Position numbers and translations under genes: made by a program. This document shows positions 1 through 7,308 of a DNA stretch of 10,729 nucleotides, one piece after another. Location: contig DAOVVW010000010.1 of assembly GCA_030636965.1 (NCBI GenBank), positions 1 through 10,729 of the forward strand, written 5' to 3'. This stretch comes from Pseudomonadota bacterium. GTDB taxonomy: Bacteria > BMS3Abin14. Position 1 is the stretch's first letter. Each line of letters begins with the position of its first letter. The notes below the pieces were generated by a model. It worked only from the letters and a program-made list of their open reading frames with translations, made no database searches and was not told the origin of the DNA.

Positions 1-9
1 CATTGATCC

Positions 10-79
10 GTGAGGGAAGTGAAAACGACGCTTTTCACTTCCCGCGGAGCAAAAAGCCGCTTACGGACTTTTTGCGACC
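10..79 (-). repeat. Two-hairpin dispersed repeat, copy 1
   Basis: Read on the minus strand, this 70-bp block aligns without gaps to 9576-9645. It holds two hairpins. The first pairs GCAAAAAG (49-56) with CTTTTTGC (68-75), extended by CC/GG across one unpaired base. The second is a perfect 12-bp stem, GGGAAGTGAAAA (14-25) with TTTTCACTTCCC (32-43), around a 6-nt loop. It ends just upstream of the ilvE ribosome binding site, so it would lie in the ilvE leader or act as a terminator-like element for an upstream transcript. Bases 1-9 also resemble the flank of the second copy, so the element probably continues to the left of the window. Confidence 0.8.
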
Positions 80-102
80 CTAATATAATCACCGGAGGCT
101 TG

Positions 103-1023
103 ATGATGGTTAACCCCGTAGCTAAAATATGGATGAACGGTCAGATGGTAGACTGGGCGGATGCAAAAGTCCATGTTCTGACTCATACACTTCACTACGG
201 GTTGGGAGTTTTCGAGGGGATACGTTTTTACGAGACTCCTGATGGTCCCGGTATTTTCCGTCTGAAAGAGCACGTAAAAAGATTGTACGATTCATGTCAC
301 ATCTGCAGGATCGACGTGCCCTATGACTGGGATACCATCTGGAATGCGCATCTTGATGTGGTACGTGTAAACGGCCTGTCGGACGGGTACATAAGGCCGG
401 TTGTATATCTGAAGGACGGGCCAATGGGTCTGCTCGTCAGGGAAGATCACCCCGTAGGTGTTTTCATCGCCTCCTGGGCCTGGGGCGCCTATCTGGGCGA
501 GGATGGTCTCAAGAAAGGGATAAGCACCAAGATCTCCTCCTTTTCCAGAAATTATGTAAACGCTATGATGAGCAAGGCGAAGATCAACGGTGCGTATGTC
601 AACTCTATCCTGGCAAAAAGAGAGGCCATACAATCGGGGTATGACGAAACGATCATGCTGGACACGGAAGGCTATGTCAGCGAGGGAAGTGGGGAGAACC
701 TTTTTATCGTCAGCGACGGCCGGCTCAAGACAACCCCCCTGACATCAGTCCTTGCCGGGATCACCAGGGATACGGTCATGACACTGGCAGGAGAGCTTGG
801 CTACGAGATCGTCGAAACCAGGTTTACCAGGGACGAACTTTACATCGCTGAGGAAGCATTCTTCACAGGGACCGCGGCAGAGATCACGCCGATCCGCATG
901 GTGGACGACAGAGCTATCGGTGAGGGAGAACCCGGACCCATCACGAAAACCATCCAGGATGTCTATTTCAAGGTTGTCAAGGGACAGGATCCACGTTACC
1001 GGGACTGGGTGACGGTTGTCTAG
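103..1023 (+). CDS. ilvE: Branched-chain amino acid aminotransferase
   Basis: Cytoplasmic PLP enzyme that interconverts leucine, isoleucine and valine with their 2-oxo acids, using glutamate/2-oxoglutarate. The 306-residue length is normal for class IV IlvE. The PLP lysine is K160 in AKINGAYVNS, followed by the family segment LAKREAIQSGYDE and the cofactor-phosphate region EGSGENLF; the N-terminal HYGLGVFEGIR stretch is also typical. The frame is open back to position 10, but those codons lie inside a structured repeat. The ATG at 103 has a GGAGG at 94-98 and gives the expected N-terminus; a second ATG follows at 106. The gene overlaps polA by 8 bp, suggesting cotranscription. A D-amino acid transaminase or aminodeoxychorismate lyase is less likely given length and motifs. 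Confidence 0.93.
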   Translation: MMVNPVAKIWMNGQMVDWADAKVHVLTHTLHYGLGVFEGIRFYETPDGPGIFRLKEHVKRLYDSCHICRIDVPYDWDTIWNAHLDVVRVNGLSDGYIRPVVYLKDGPMGLLVREDHPVGVFIASWAWGAYLGEDGLKKGISTKISSFSRNYVNAMMSKAKINGAYVNSILAKREAIQSGYDETIMLDTEGYVSEGSGENLFIVSDGRLKTTPLTSVLAGITRDTVMTLAGELGYEIVETRFTRDELYIAEEAFFTGTAAEITPIRMVDDRAIGEGEPGPITKTIQDVYFKVVKGQDPRYRDWVTVV

Positions 1024-3703
1024 AAAGAGCTCCAAAGGGCCTCCCAAAAAAACACTCTTCCTGATCGACGGCAGCTCATACATCTACAGGGCGTACCACG
1101 CCGTCAGGGATCTTTCCACAAAAGAGGGTTTCCCCACCAACGCTATCTACGGCTTCACCAATATGCTGCTGAAGGTCCTAAGGGAGCAGGAGCCGGACTA
1201 CGTGGCAATGGTGCTGGACTCTCCCGGCCCCACTCATCGCCATGAAATTTTCCCTGATTACAAGGCAAACCGTCCTCCCATGCCCGACGATCTGAGAGTT
1301 CAGATACCGCGAATCGAAGATCTTAGCAAGGCCTTCAACATCGCCACACTTCGCCTTGATGGCTATGAAGCTGACGACATCATCGCTACTCTTGTAGACA
1401 GATTCTCGGAGGATGTAGACGACATCGTCATTGTTTCCTCAGACAAGGATTTTATGCAGCTTGTCTCGCAGGGTGTGCGGATGCTCGACACCATGAAGGA
1501 CCGATGGATTGGGATTGATGATGTAAAAGAGCGCTTTGGCGTAGATCCGGAGCATGTACCTGACGTTCTCGCGTTGATCGGTGACTCGAGCGACAATGTG
1601 CCGGGCCTTACCGGGGTTGGCCCCAAGACGGCAGGCAAGCTCATATCCCGGTTCGGTGACCTGGAGTCGCTCTTTGAGCACAGTGATGAGATAACCGGAA
1701 AGGTTGGTGAAAACCTTTCCAGTGAGGCTGATACGGTAAGGCTCTCTTTTTCCCTTGTTACATTGGACAGGGAAGTGCCCCTGGATGTTACCCTTGACAA
1801 CCTGTCCATGAAGGATCCGGACGATGAAGCCCTCAGAACTATCTTCAGTGAACTTCAGTTCACGCGATTCTTAAAGGATCTTTCACCCAAATCCTCCCTG
1901 GACAGGGAGGGTTACAGGCTGGTGCTGACCGAACATGACCTGTCGGAACTGGTGACAAACCTTGATTCTGCCGGGGTGTTCGCCCTGGATGTGGAGACGG
2001 ACAGCCGTGATCCCATTATTGCAAACCTGGTGGGCATATCCTTTTCCTGGGAGCAGGGTCAGGCTGCATATATCCCCCTGGCTCACAGATACCTGGGAGT
2101 CCCCGATCAATTGGACACAGATAAAGTCAAGGAGGCTCTGTCAACCGTCCTTGCAGATCCGAAGAAGAAAAAGATAGGGCAGAATATCAAGTACGACCTT
2201 CAGGTTCTTTCCCGTGCAGGCTGGCCTCTTGAGGGAATAGAGTTCGACACAATGGTGGCCTCTTATCTTGTCAATCCTTCACGGAGATCTCACAGCCTGA
2301 CGGAGATTGCCGCCGAGTACTTCAATCACACGATGATAAGCTTTAAAGATGTTGCGGGGAGCGGAAAAAAGCAGATCCCCTTCTATGAAGTACATCTGGA
2401 AGATGCCTGTGAATACGCCTGTGAAGATTCCGATGTAACCTACAGGGCTGCCGACCTGCTCGGCGCCGAAGTAAAGAACCTTGAATTATCAGATCTTTTC
2501 AGGGACGTTGAAATGCCCCTTGTCCAGGTACTCGCCCAGATGGAGTTGGCCGGAATTCTTCTGGACACTGAACACCTGGCCGGTCTTTTCGGGGAAGTTA
2601 ATGACAAGTTGTCTGCCCTGGAGGGAAAAATACACAGGGAGGCGGGCAGGGACTTCAACATCAATTCGCCGCGCCAACTGGGACAGATCCTCTTCGAAGA
2701 GCTTGGGCTACCTGTTATTAAAAAGACGAAGACAGGATATTCAACGAACGCTGATGTCCTGCTCGAACTTTCCGAAAAACATCAGCTTCCTGCCATGGTG
2801 CTCGATTACAGGAGCCTTGCCAAGCTCAAATCCACGTATATTGATTCCCTTCCGGGTCTTGTGAATCCAGAGACGGGAAGGATTCACACATCTTTTAACC
2901 AGGCAGCTACGGCAACCGGACGGCTGTCGAGTTCAGACCCCAACCTCCAGAATATTCCGGTTCGCACGGAGCTGGGACGAAGGATCAGGGAAGCGTTCAT
3001 AGCACCGGAAGGCAGTGTTCTTCTCTGTGCCGACTACTCCCAGATCGAGCTGCGGGTTCTTGCCCATCTTTCCCGAGATGAGAGGCTTCTGGCCGCTTTC
3101 GGAGAGGACGGAGATATTCATGAACAGACTGCCCGGGAGATCCTGGGTGCCTCCCAAAAGGTTGAACCGGAGCTCAGAAGGCAGGCAAAGGTCGTTAATT
3201 TCGGGATAATCTATGGCATGAGTGCCTTCGGGCTGGGAAAAGAACTTGGGATCCACCCCAAGGAAGCGGCTGATATAATCAGCAGCTACTTTGAAACCTA
3301 CAGCGGAGTGAAGGAGTACATTGACAGAACTCTCGCCCAGGCTGCGGAAACAGGATATGTTACGACGCTGTTCATGAGAAGGCGTTACCTGCCTGAACTG
3401 GGATCGTCAAACCCCAATATCAGACAGCTTGCCGAAAGAATGGCTGTCAATACTCCCATCCAGGGAACGGCGGCGGATCTTATCAAGATAGCCATGCTGC
3501 ATATCCAGGACCAGTTGAAAAAGGAACTCCCTGAAGCCATGATGCTCCTGCAGGTCCATGACGAACTTGTCTTTGAAGTACCCGAAGATAAAACGGAGCA
3601 GGTTACCGGGATTGTCCGTCCGGCCATGGAAGGTGTTATGGAGCTTGCTGTACCTCTTGTTGTGGATATCGGGATTGGGAGGAATTGGACCGAAGCGCAC
3701 TGA
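1016..3703 (+). CDS. polA: DNA polymerase I, three-domain, proofreading-competent
   Basis: Replicative gap-filling and repair polymerase that removes RNA primers. The 895 residues hold three domains. The 5'-3' nuclease (about 10-290) shows LFLIDGSSYIYRAYHA, EADDIIATL, SSDKDFMQL and the helix-hairpin-helix GLTGVGPKTAGKL. The 3'-5' exonuclease (about 310-490) keeps all its metal ligands: D325 and E327 in DVETD, D394 in NIKYD, and Y467 and D471 in YACEDSDVT. The polymerase (about 510-895) has motif A with D673 (DYSQIELR), motif B with K725, F729 and Y733, and motif C D849/E850 in QVHDELVFEV. The start is a TTG at 1016: an in-frame TGA at 1010-1012 excludes anything earlier, and the conserved N-terminus begins a dozen residues on. 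It overlaps the ilvE stop, so translation is probably coupled. All catalytic residues are present. Confidence 0.97.
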   Translation: MSRKSSKGPPKKTLFLIDGSSYIYRAYHAVRDLSTKEGFPTNAIYGFTNMLLKVLREQEPDYVAMVLDSPGPTHRHEIFPDYKANRPPMPDDLRVQIPRIEDLSKAFNIATLRLDGYEADDIIATLVDRFSEDVDDIVIVSSDKDFMQLVSQGVRMLDTMKDRWIGIDDVKERFGVDPEHVPDVLALIGDSSDNVPGLTGVGPKTAGKLISRFGDLESLFEHSDEITGKVGENLSSEADTVRLSFSLVTLDREVPLDVTLDNLSMKDPDDEALRTIFSELQFTRFLKDLSPKSSLDREGYRLVLTEHDLSELVTNLDSAGVFALDVETDSRDPIIANLVGISFSWEQGQAAYIPLAHRYLGVPDQLDTDKVKEALSTVLADPKKKKIGQNIKYDLQVLSRAGWPLEGIEFDTMVASYLVNPSRRSHSLTEIAAEYFNHTMISFKDVAGSGKKQIPFYEVHLEDACEYACEDSDVTYRAADLLGAEVKNLELSDLFRDVEMPLVQVLAQMELAGILLDTEHLAGLFGEVNDKLSALEGKIHREAGRDFNINSPRQLGQILFEELGLPVIKKTKTGYSTNADVLLELSEKHQLPAMVLDYRSLAKLKSTYIDSLPGLVNPETGRIHTSFNQAATATGRLSSSDPNLQNIPVRTELGRRIREAFIAPEGSVLLCADYSQIELRVLAHLSRDERLLAAFGEDGDIHEQTAREILGASQKVEPELRRQAKVVNFGIIYGMSAFGLGKELGIHPKEAADIISSYFETYSGVKEYIDRTLAQAAETGYVTTLFMRRRYLPELGSSNPNIRQLAERMAVNTPIQGTAADLIKIAMLHIQDQLKKELPEAMMLLQVHDELVFEVPEDKTEQVTGIVRPAMEGVMELAVPLVVDIGIGRNWTEAH

Positions 3704-3717
3704 TCGTCCTACGGACG

Positions 3718-3746
3718 GTCCAACGCCCAACGACCAAGGTCCAACG
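3718..3746 (+). repeat. GTCCAACG-family intergenic repeat
   Basis: A 29-bp block starting and ending with GTCCAACG, 14 bp after the polA stop. It matches 6109-6137 at 26 of 29 positions by eye. The same heptamer/octamer theme reappears on the other strand before azlD and in weaker form after it. A small CGTCC-tac-GGACG hairpin (3705-3717) sits between the polA stop and the repeat but has no T-run, so it is not a convincing intrinsic terminator. Confidence 0.7.
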
Positions 3747-3760
3747 TTAATAACGTTAAT
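3743..3760 (+). repeat. Tandem duplication of a 9-mer
   Basis: Two exact adjacent copies of AACGTTAAT, overlapping the end of the GTCCAACG repeat. Each contains the palindrome AACGTT. Too short for a function to be assigned; replication slippage or a paired protein-binding site are both possible. Confidence 0.6.
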
Positions 3761-3844
3761 ATGGATAACAATGGGCATTTTGGCTGGGGCCATAAAAACA
3801 ATCTTAGAAAGTTGAAATTTTCTCAAAAGTAGAATTTATTTGTT

Positions 3845-3863
3845 TTCAACATTAAACGTTGAA
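3845..3863. repeat. Short inverted repeat upstream of the lipid gene block
   Basis: TTCAAC (3845-3850) and GTTGAA (3858-3863) form an inverted repeat with a 7-nt spacer inside an AT-rich stretch. The position, 40-58 bp before the first gene of the putative sphingolipid block and just upstream of a possible -35 element, would suit an operator, but nothing identifies a regulator. Confidence 0.3.
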
Positions 3864-3882
3864 CGAAACACATAATCGCAAA

Positions 3883-3912
3883 TTGACCATACTTAACCGC
3901 TTATGGTAAATA
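3883..3912 (+). promoter_or_regulatory. Possible promoter of the sphingolipid-like operon
   Basis: TTGACC (3883-3888) resembles a sigma-70 -35 element. TAAATA (3907-3912), 18 bp further on, is a fair -10. If used, transcription would begin near 3918, so the downstream protein would start at the ATG at 3918 rather than 3903 and the message would be nearly leaderless. Neither ATG has a clear Shine-Dalgarno sequence, which fits this weakly. Confidence 0.3.
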
Positions 3913-4907
3913 ACAATATGCCTCTCCGGGAGATCCGGTCATGTTTTGTCACCGGTGGGACGGGCTTTATTGGAAGTCATCTGGTCGAATTTCTGCTCAA
4001 CAGGGGTATTCAGGTCAGATGCCTGGTCCGTGATCCGGTCCGACTTGGGTGGCTCAAGGGTCTTCCCATTGAGCTGGTAAAGGGCGATCTCGGATCAAGG
4101 AATGCTCTTGAAGAAGGTGCTTCCGGTGTAGATGCTGTATTCCATCTCGCCGGTACGGTCGCGGCCGTAGATCGGAAAGAATACTTCAAAGTTAACGCTG
4201 AGGGCTGTAGAAACCTGGCTGAGGCTACGCTCAAAAAGAACCGGAGCGTAAAGATATTTATCTACGTTTCCAGTCTTGCCGCAGCCGGACCAAGCAGGCC
4301 GGGATCATCAGTAAGTGAGGATGAGGAGCCGCATCCTGTAAGTCACTACGGAAGGAGCAAGCGGGATGGGGAGAGACTTCTAGCCGGTTTTGAGGGTTTA
4401 CCACTGGTTATTGTCAGGCCTTCTGCTGTTTATGGGCCCAGGGATAACGGGAGCCTCATGTTCTTTAAGATAGGTATGACGGGTCTGTTTCCGGTGTTTA
4501 ACGCAGCTGCCGATATCAGCCTGATAAATGTTCATGATCTCGTAAGGGGAATAACTTCAGCAGCTGAAATGGGCAGTTCAGGTTCGATATACAACCTCTC
4601 CGATGAGAGGACAGTAAAAATAGCCGACCTGCCTGGTATAATCGGCAGAGCTCTGGGAGTGAGGGTGAGAGGGGTATCTGTACCTGCCTGCCTTGTCCGG
4701 ACAGCAGCACTGCCATTCGAGGTCAAGGGAAGGCTCACAGGCAGGATGCCCATCTTCAATTTGCAGAAGGTAAATGAACTGACTGCGACCGGCTGGGCAT
4801 GCAGTACCGAAAGGGCAGGCGCGGAGCTTGCATTCAGGACGGAAGTGAAACTGGAGGATGGTTTTAAGGAGACGGCCCAATGGTATATGGAACACGGATG
4901 GCTTTGA
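3903..4907 (+). CDS. NAD(P)-dependent epimerase/reductase (extended SDR), candidate ceramide-pathway reductase (CerR-like)
   Basis: Extended short-chain dehydrogenase of 334 residues. The N-terminal Rossmann motif GGTGFIGSH (18-26) binds NAD(P). The catalytic set is a serine in VSS (about 123-124) and Y149xxxK153 (YGRSK). The C-terminal third is the variable substrate domain. Sequence alone fits many sugar, sterol or dihydroflavonol-type reductases. Context narrows it: 20 bp downstream lies a serine palmitoyltransferase-like gene, then a candidate ceramide synthase, and a protein annotated as an NAD-dependent epimerase (CerR) serves as reductase in the Caulobacter ceramide pathway. The specific role is therefore inference. 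The start at 3903 is uncertain: an in-frame ATG at 3918 also precedes the Rossmann motif, and neither has a good ribosome binding site. Confidence 0.85.
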   Translation: MVNNNMPLREIRSCFVTGGTGFIGSHLVEFLLNRGIQVRCLVRDPVRLGWLKGLPIELVKGDLGSRNALEEGASGVDAVFHLAGTVAAVDRKEYFKVNAEGCRNLAEATLKKNRSVKIFIYVSSLAAAGPSRPGSSVSEDEEPHPVSHYGRSKRDGERLLAGFEGLPLVIVRPSAVYGPRDNGSLMFFKIGMTGLFPVFNAAADISLINVHDLVRGITSAAEMGSSGSIYNLSDERTVKIADLPGIIGRALGVRVRGVSVPACLVRTAALPFEVKGRLTGRMPIFNLQKVNELTATGWACSTERAGAELAFRTEVKLEDGFKETAQWYMEHGWL

Positions 4908-4927
4908 TGAGAGAGGGAGGAGAATAG

Positions 4928-6109
4928 ATGGGGATATTTGATAAGTGTAAAGAATATGACGATCCCCAGAAAATAAGGGATGTTGGATTATATCCGTACT
5001 TCAGGGTGATTCAGTCCCAGCAGGATCCCGAGGTAATAATTGACGGGAAGACGGTCGTGATGTGTGGCTCCAACAACTACCTGGGCCTGGCATCCCATCC
5101 GAAAGTCAAAGAGGCAGCTGCACAAGCAGTACAGAAGTACGGAACCGGCTGCGCCGGGTCAAGATTTTTAAACGGGACCCTGGACATCCACGTGGAGCTG
5201 GAGGAAAAACTTGCTGATTTTTTCCGCAAGGAGGAGGCTCTTGTCTACGCTACCGGGTATCAGACAAATCTGGGCGTTATTTCAACGCTGGTGGGCAGGG
5301 GAGATGTGGCTTTGAGCGACCGGCAGAACCACGCCTCTATTGTCGATGGATGCCGGCTGAGTTACGGATCACTAAAAAAATTCAAGCATAACGACCCTGA
5401 AGATCTGGAAAGACTACTTGAAAACGAAAAAGACAGGGACAAGCTTGTTATTGTTGACGGCGTGTTCTCCATGGAAGGGGATATAGCCCCCCTGGGAGAT
5501 ATAGTTGCGCTGAAAAAAAATCACGATTTCGGGATAATGGTTGACGACGCCCACGGCATAGGGGTTCTCGGAAAAACAGGCAGGGGATCAGCGGAACACT
5601 TTGATGTAGAAGACGATGTAGAAGTGATAATGGGCACCTATAGCAAATCCCTTGCTACGATCGGCGGATTTGTTGCCGCCTCAAGTGATATCATCGAATA
5701 TCTGAAACATATCAGCAGGTCCATGATATTTTCCGCCAGCCTGGCGCCGGGCATGACAGCGGCAGTAAGCGCAGCATTGGACATCATCGACCAGGAGCCT
5801 GAGAGAAGGGAACAGCTGTGGAGAAACACTCACAAGATGATGGAGGGTTTCACCTCCATGGGGTTCGATATTGGCGATTCGGCTACGCCCATCATACCGG
5901 GAATAGTGGGAGATGATCTGTTGGCCTTCAAATTTGCCATCATGCTTCAGGAGGAAGGAGTCTTTGCCAACCCGATTCCACCTCCTGCAACACCACCGGG
6001 CCGTGCCCTCATCCGAACAAGCGTTATGGCCACCCACACGTTTGAGCAGCTGGACCGTGTTCTGGAGGCCTTCGGCAAGGTGGGCAAGGCGGTAGGGGTT
6101 ATTTCATAG
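4928..6109 (+). CDS. spt: Alpha-oxoamine synthase, probable serine palmitoyltransferase
   Basis: Fold-type I PLP enzyme of 393 residues that joins an amino acid to an acyl thioester with loss of CO2. PLP contacts are visible: stacking H135 (NHAS), D206 and H209 in VDDAHG, and Schiff-base K240 in YSKS. The family also includes BioF, KBL and ALA synthase. Several segments match what I recall of bacterial serine palmitoyltransferases: GLYPYFR (20-26), YGTGCAGSRFLNGT (71-84), DGVFSMEGD, and MATHTFEQLD near the C-terminus. The neighbours carry no biotin genes and no threonine dehydrogenase, but do carry a GNAT-like ceramide synthase candidate. Product would be 3-ketosphinganine. A strong GGAGGAG (4916-4922) sets the start. 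The acyl donor (CoA or ACP) cannot be told, and no dedicated ACP is present in the window. Confidence 0.85.
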   Translation: MGIFDKCKEYDDPQKIRDVGLYPYFRVIQSQQDPEVIIDGKTVVMCGSNNYLGLASHPKVKEAAAQAVQKYGTGCAGSRFLNGTLDIHVELEEKLADFFRKEEALVYATGYQTNLGVISTLVGRGDVALSDRQNHASIVDGCRLSYGSLKKFKHNDPEDLERLLENEKDRDKLVIVDGVFSMEGDIAPLGDIVALKKNHDFGIMVDDAHGIGVLGKTGRGSAEHFDVEDDVEVIMGTYSKSLATIGGFVAASSDIIEYLKHISRSMIFSASLAPGMTAAVSAALDIIDQEPERREQLWRNTHKMMEGFTSMGFDIGDSATPIIPGIVGDDLLAFKFAIMLQEEGVFANPIPPPATPPGRALIRTSVMATHTFEQLDRVLEAFGKVGKAVGVIS

Positions 6110-6168
6110 TCCAAAGACCAACGACCAATGTCCAACGTGGGGCTGATATAAGGGTCCAACGTCCAGCG
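6109..6168 (+). repeat. GTCCAACG-family intergenic repeat
   Basis: Begins on the last base of the SPT stop codon. The first 29 bp match 3718-3746 at 26 positions; further units follow at 6154-6161 (GTCCAACG) and 6161-6168 (GTCCAGCG). It fills nearly all of the 71-bp gap before the next gene, which leaves that gene with no clear Shine-Dalgarno sequence. No terminator-like hairpin with a T-run is seen, so read-through is possible. Confidence 0.7.
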
Positions 6169-6180
6169 TGGGAATAAACT

Positions 6181-7308
6181 ATGAGCATCAAGATAGTTGA
6201 GGCGGAAAAGGGCAAGGTCTTCAAGGACTTCATAAATCTGCCCTGGACTCTGTATCGTGGGGATCCCTACTGGGTACCGCCTCTGAAGAAGGACGTATCA
6301 GGACTTCTCTCCATAAAACATCCCTTTTACAGGAACGCCCAGCGAAAAATATTTGTCTGCTACAAAAATGAGCGGCCAGCCGGCCGGATCGTGGGCATCC
6401 TGAACAACGCTCATAATGAGATTCATAATGAGAAGACCGGTTTTTTCGGATTCTTTGAATCGATACCTGATCAGGAAGTTGCATCGGCCCTGTTTGCTGA
6501 GGCAGAAAGCTACCTTGTTGAGAACGGTATGGAGGTCTCCAGAGGGCCCGTAAATCCAAGCATGAATGAGGAGTGCGGCTTGCTGGTTGACAACTTCATG
6601 TCTCCCCCGTTCATCATGACGCCCTATAATCCGCCCTACTATTCGGACCTGATCGAAGGAGCGGGCTACAGCAAAGCCAAGGATCTTTTCGCATACTATT
6701 TCAATGTCGGCCAGCGCCTACCTGACAGGCTCGCGCGTCTCGCAAAGAAGATAGAACAGCGGGAGAAGGGCCTTACGGTCAGATACCTTGACATGAAGAA
6801 TTTCGACCATGACCTTGAGATGGTCAAGACTATCTACAATGAGGCGTGGGAAAAGAACTGGGGTTTTTTCCCAATGACCGATGAAGAGATCAACTACATG
6901 GCAAAAAATCTCAAACCCATCGTTGATCCTGAAAAAATTGCTTTTGCTTTTATTGACGGTGAGCCAGCCGGTTTCCTGATGGCCCTGCCCGACTATAACC
7001 AGGTATTGCGGATCCTCAACGGCAGACTGCTCACCTTGAGGTTGATCAGAGCCCTTAAAGCGGCGAAAGAGATAAAGACCGCCCGGGTCATGATACTGGG
7101 AACCAGGGAGAAGTTCAGGAAAAGAGGTATCGAGGCTCTCCTTTTTGCCCTGCTCTGGCAGAAGGGGATCGACAGGGGTGAGAAATACGGGGAGTTTTCG
7201 TGGACCCTGGAGGATAATACCCTGGTCAACGAGACCGCTATGAAGATCTTCGGGGCAACCCGCTACAAAACCTACCGAATATACGACAGGGAACTTCGGA
7301 ATAGCTGA
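6181..7308 (+). CDS. GNAT-like acyltransferase, candidate bacterial ceramide synthase (bCerS-like)
   Basis: A 375-residue soluble protein usually annotated only as hypothetical or GNAT N-acetyltransferase. The N-terminal half contains YWVPPL, paired HNE motifs (78-80 and 82-84) leading into GFFGFFE (87-93), RGPVNPSMNEECGLLVD (121-137) and PYNPPYY (from 148). The C-terminal half looks like a GNAT acyl-CoA site, with a strand-loop MILGTREKFRKRGIEALL (from about 304). The Caulobacter ceramide synthase belongs to a GNAT-like family, and the position directly after an SPT gene supports the same role: N-acylation of the sphingoid base. The family assignment is from memory of its motifs. Upstream is a 71-bp repeat-filled gap; downstream the stop shares one base with the next start (TGATG), implying coupling to the lipid kinase. 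A general N-acyltransferase of unknown substrate is the alternative. Confidence 0.65.
   Translation: MSIKIVEAEKGKVFKDFINLPWTLYRGDPYWVPPLKKDVSGLLSIKHPFYRNAQRKIFVCYKNERPAGRIVGILNNAHNEIHNEKTGFFGFFESIPDQEVASALFAEAESYLVENGMEVSRGPVNPSMNEECGLLVDNFMSPPFIMTPYNPPYYSDLIEGAGYSKAKDLFAYYFNVGQRLPDRLARLAKKIEQREKGLTVRYLDMKNFDHDLEMVKTIYNEAWEKNWGFFPMTDEEINYMAKNLKPIVDPEKIAFAFIDGEPAGFLMALPDYNQVLRILNGRLLTLRLIRALKAAKEIKTARVMILGTREKFRKRGIEALLFALLWQKGIDRGEKYGEFSWTLEDNTLVNETAMKIFGATRYKTYRIYDRELRNS

Noticed and set aside
61..89. TATAAT at 84-89 with TTACGG 17 bp upstream as an ilvE promoter.
   Set aside because: The implied transcript start falls within the ilvE ribosome binding site, and the -35 match lies inside the repeat hairpin.
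10..102. Open frame extending the ilvE protein by 31 residues at its N-terminus.
   Set aside because: Those codons lie in a two-hairpin repeat, the extra residues do not match IlvE, and the ATG at 103 has a good GGAGG.
3705..3717. Intrinsic terminator after polA.
   Set aside because: The CGTCC/GGACG stem is only five pairs and no T-run follows.
4928..6109. Annotation as BioF (8-amino-7-oxononanoate synthase) or KBL (glycine C-acetyltransferase).
   Set aside because: Same fold and catalytic residues, but the GLYPYFR, GCAGSRFLNGT and MATHTFEQLD segments and the neighbouring genes fit serine palmitoyltransferase better. Not formally excluded without a tree.
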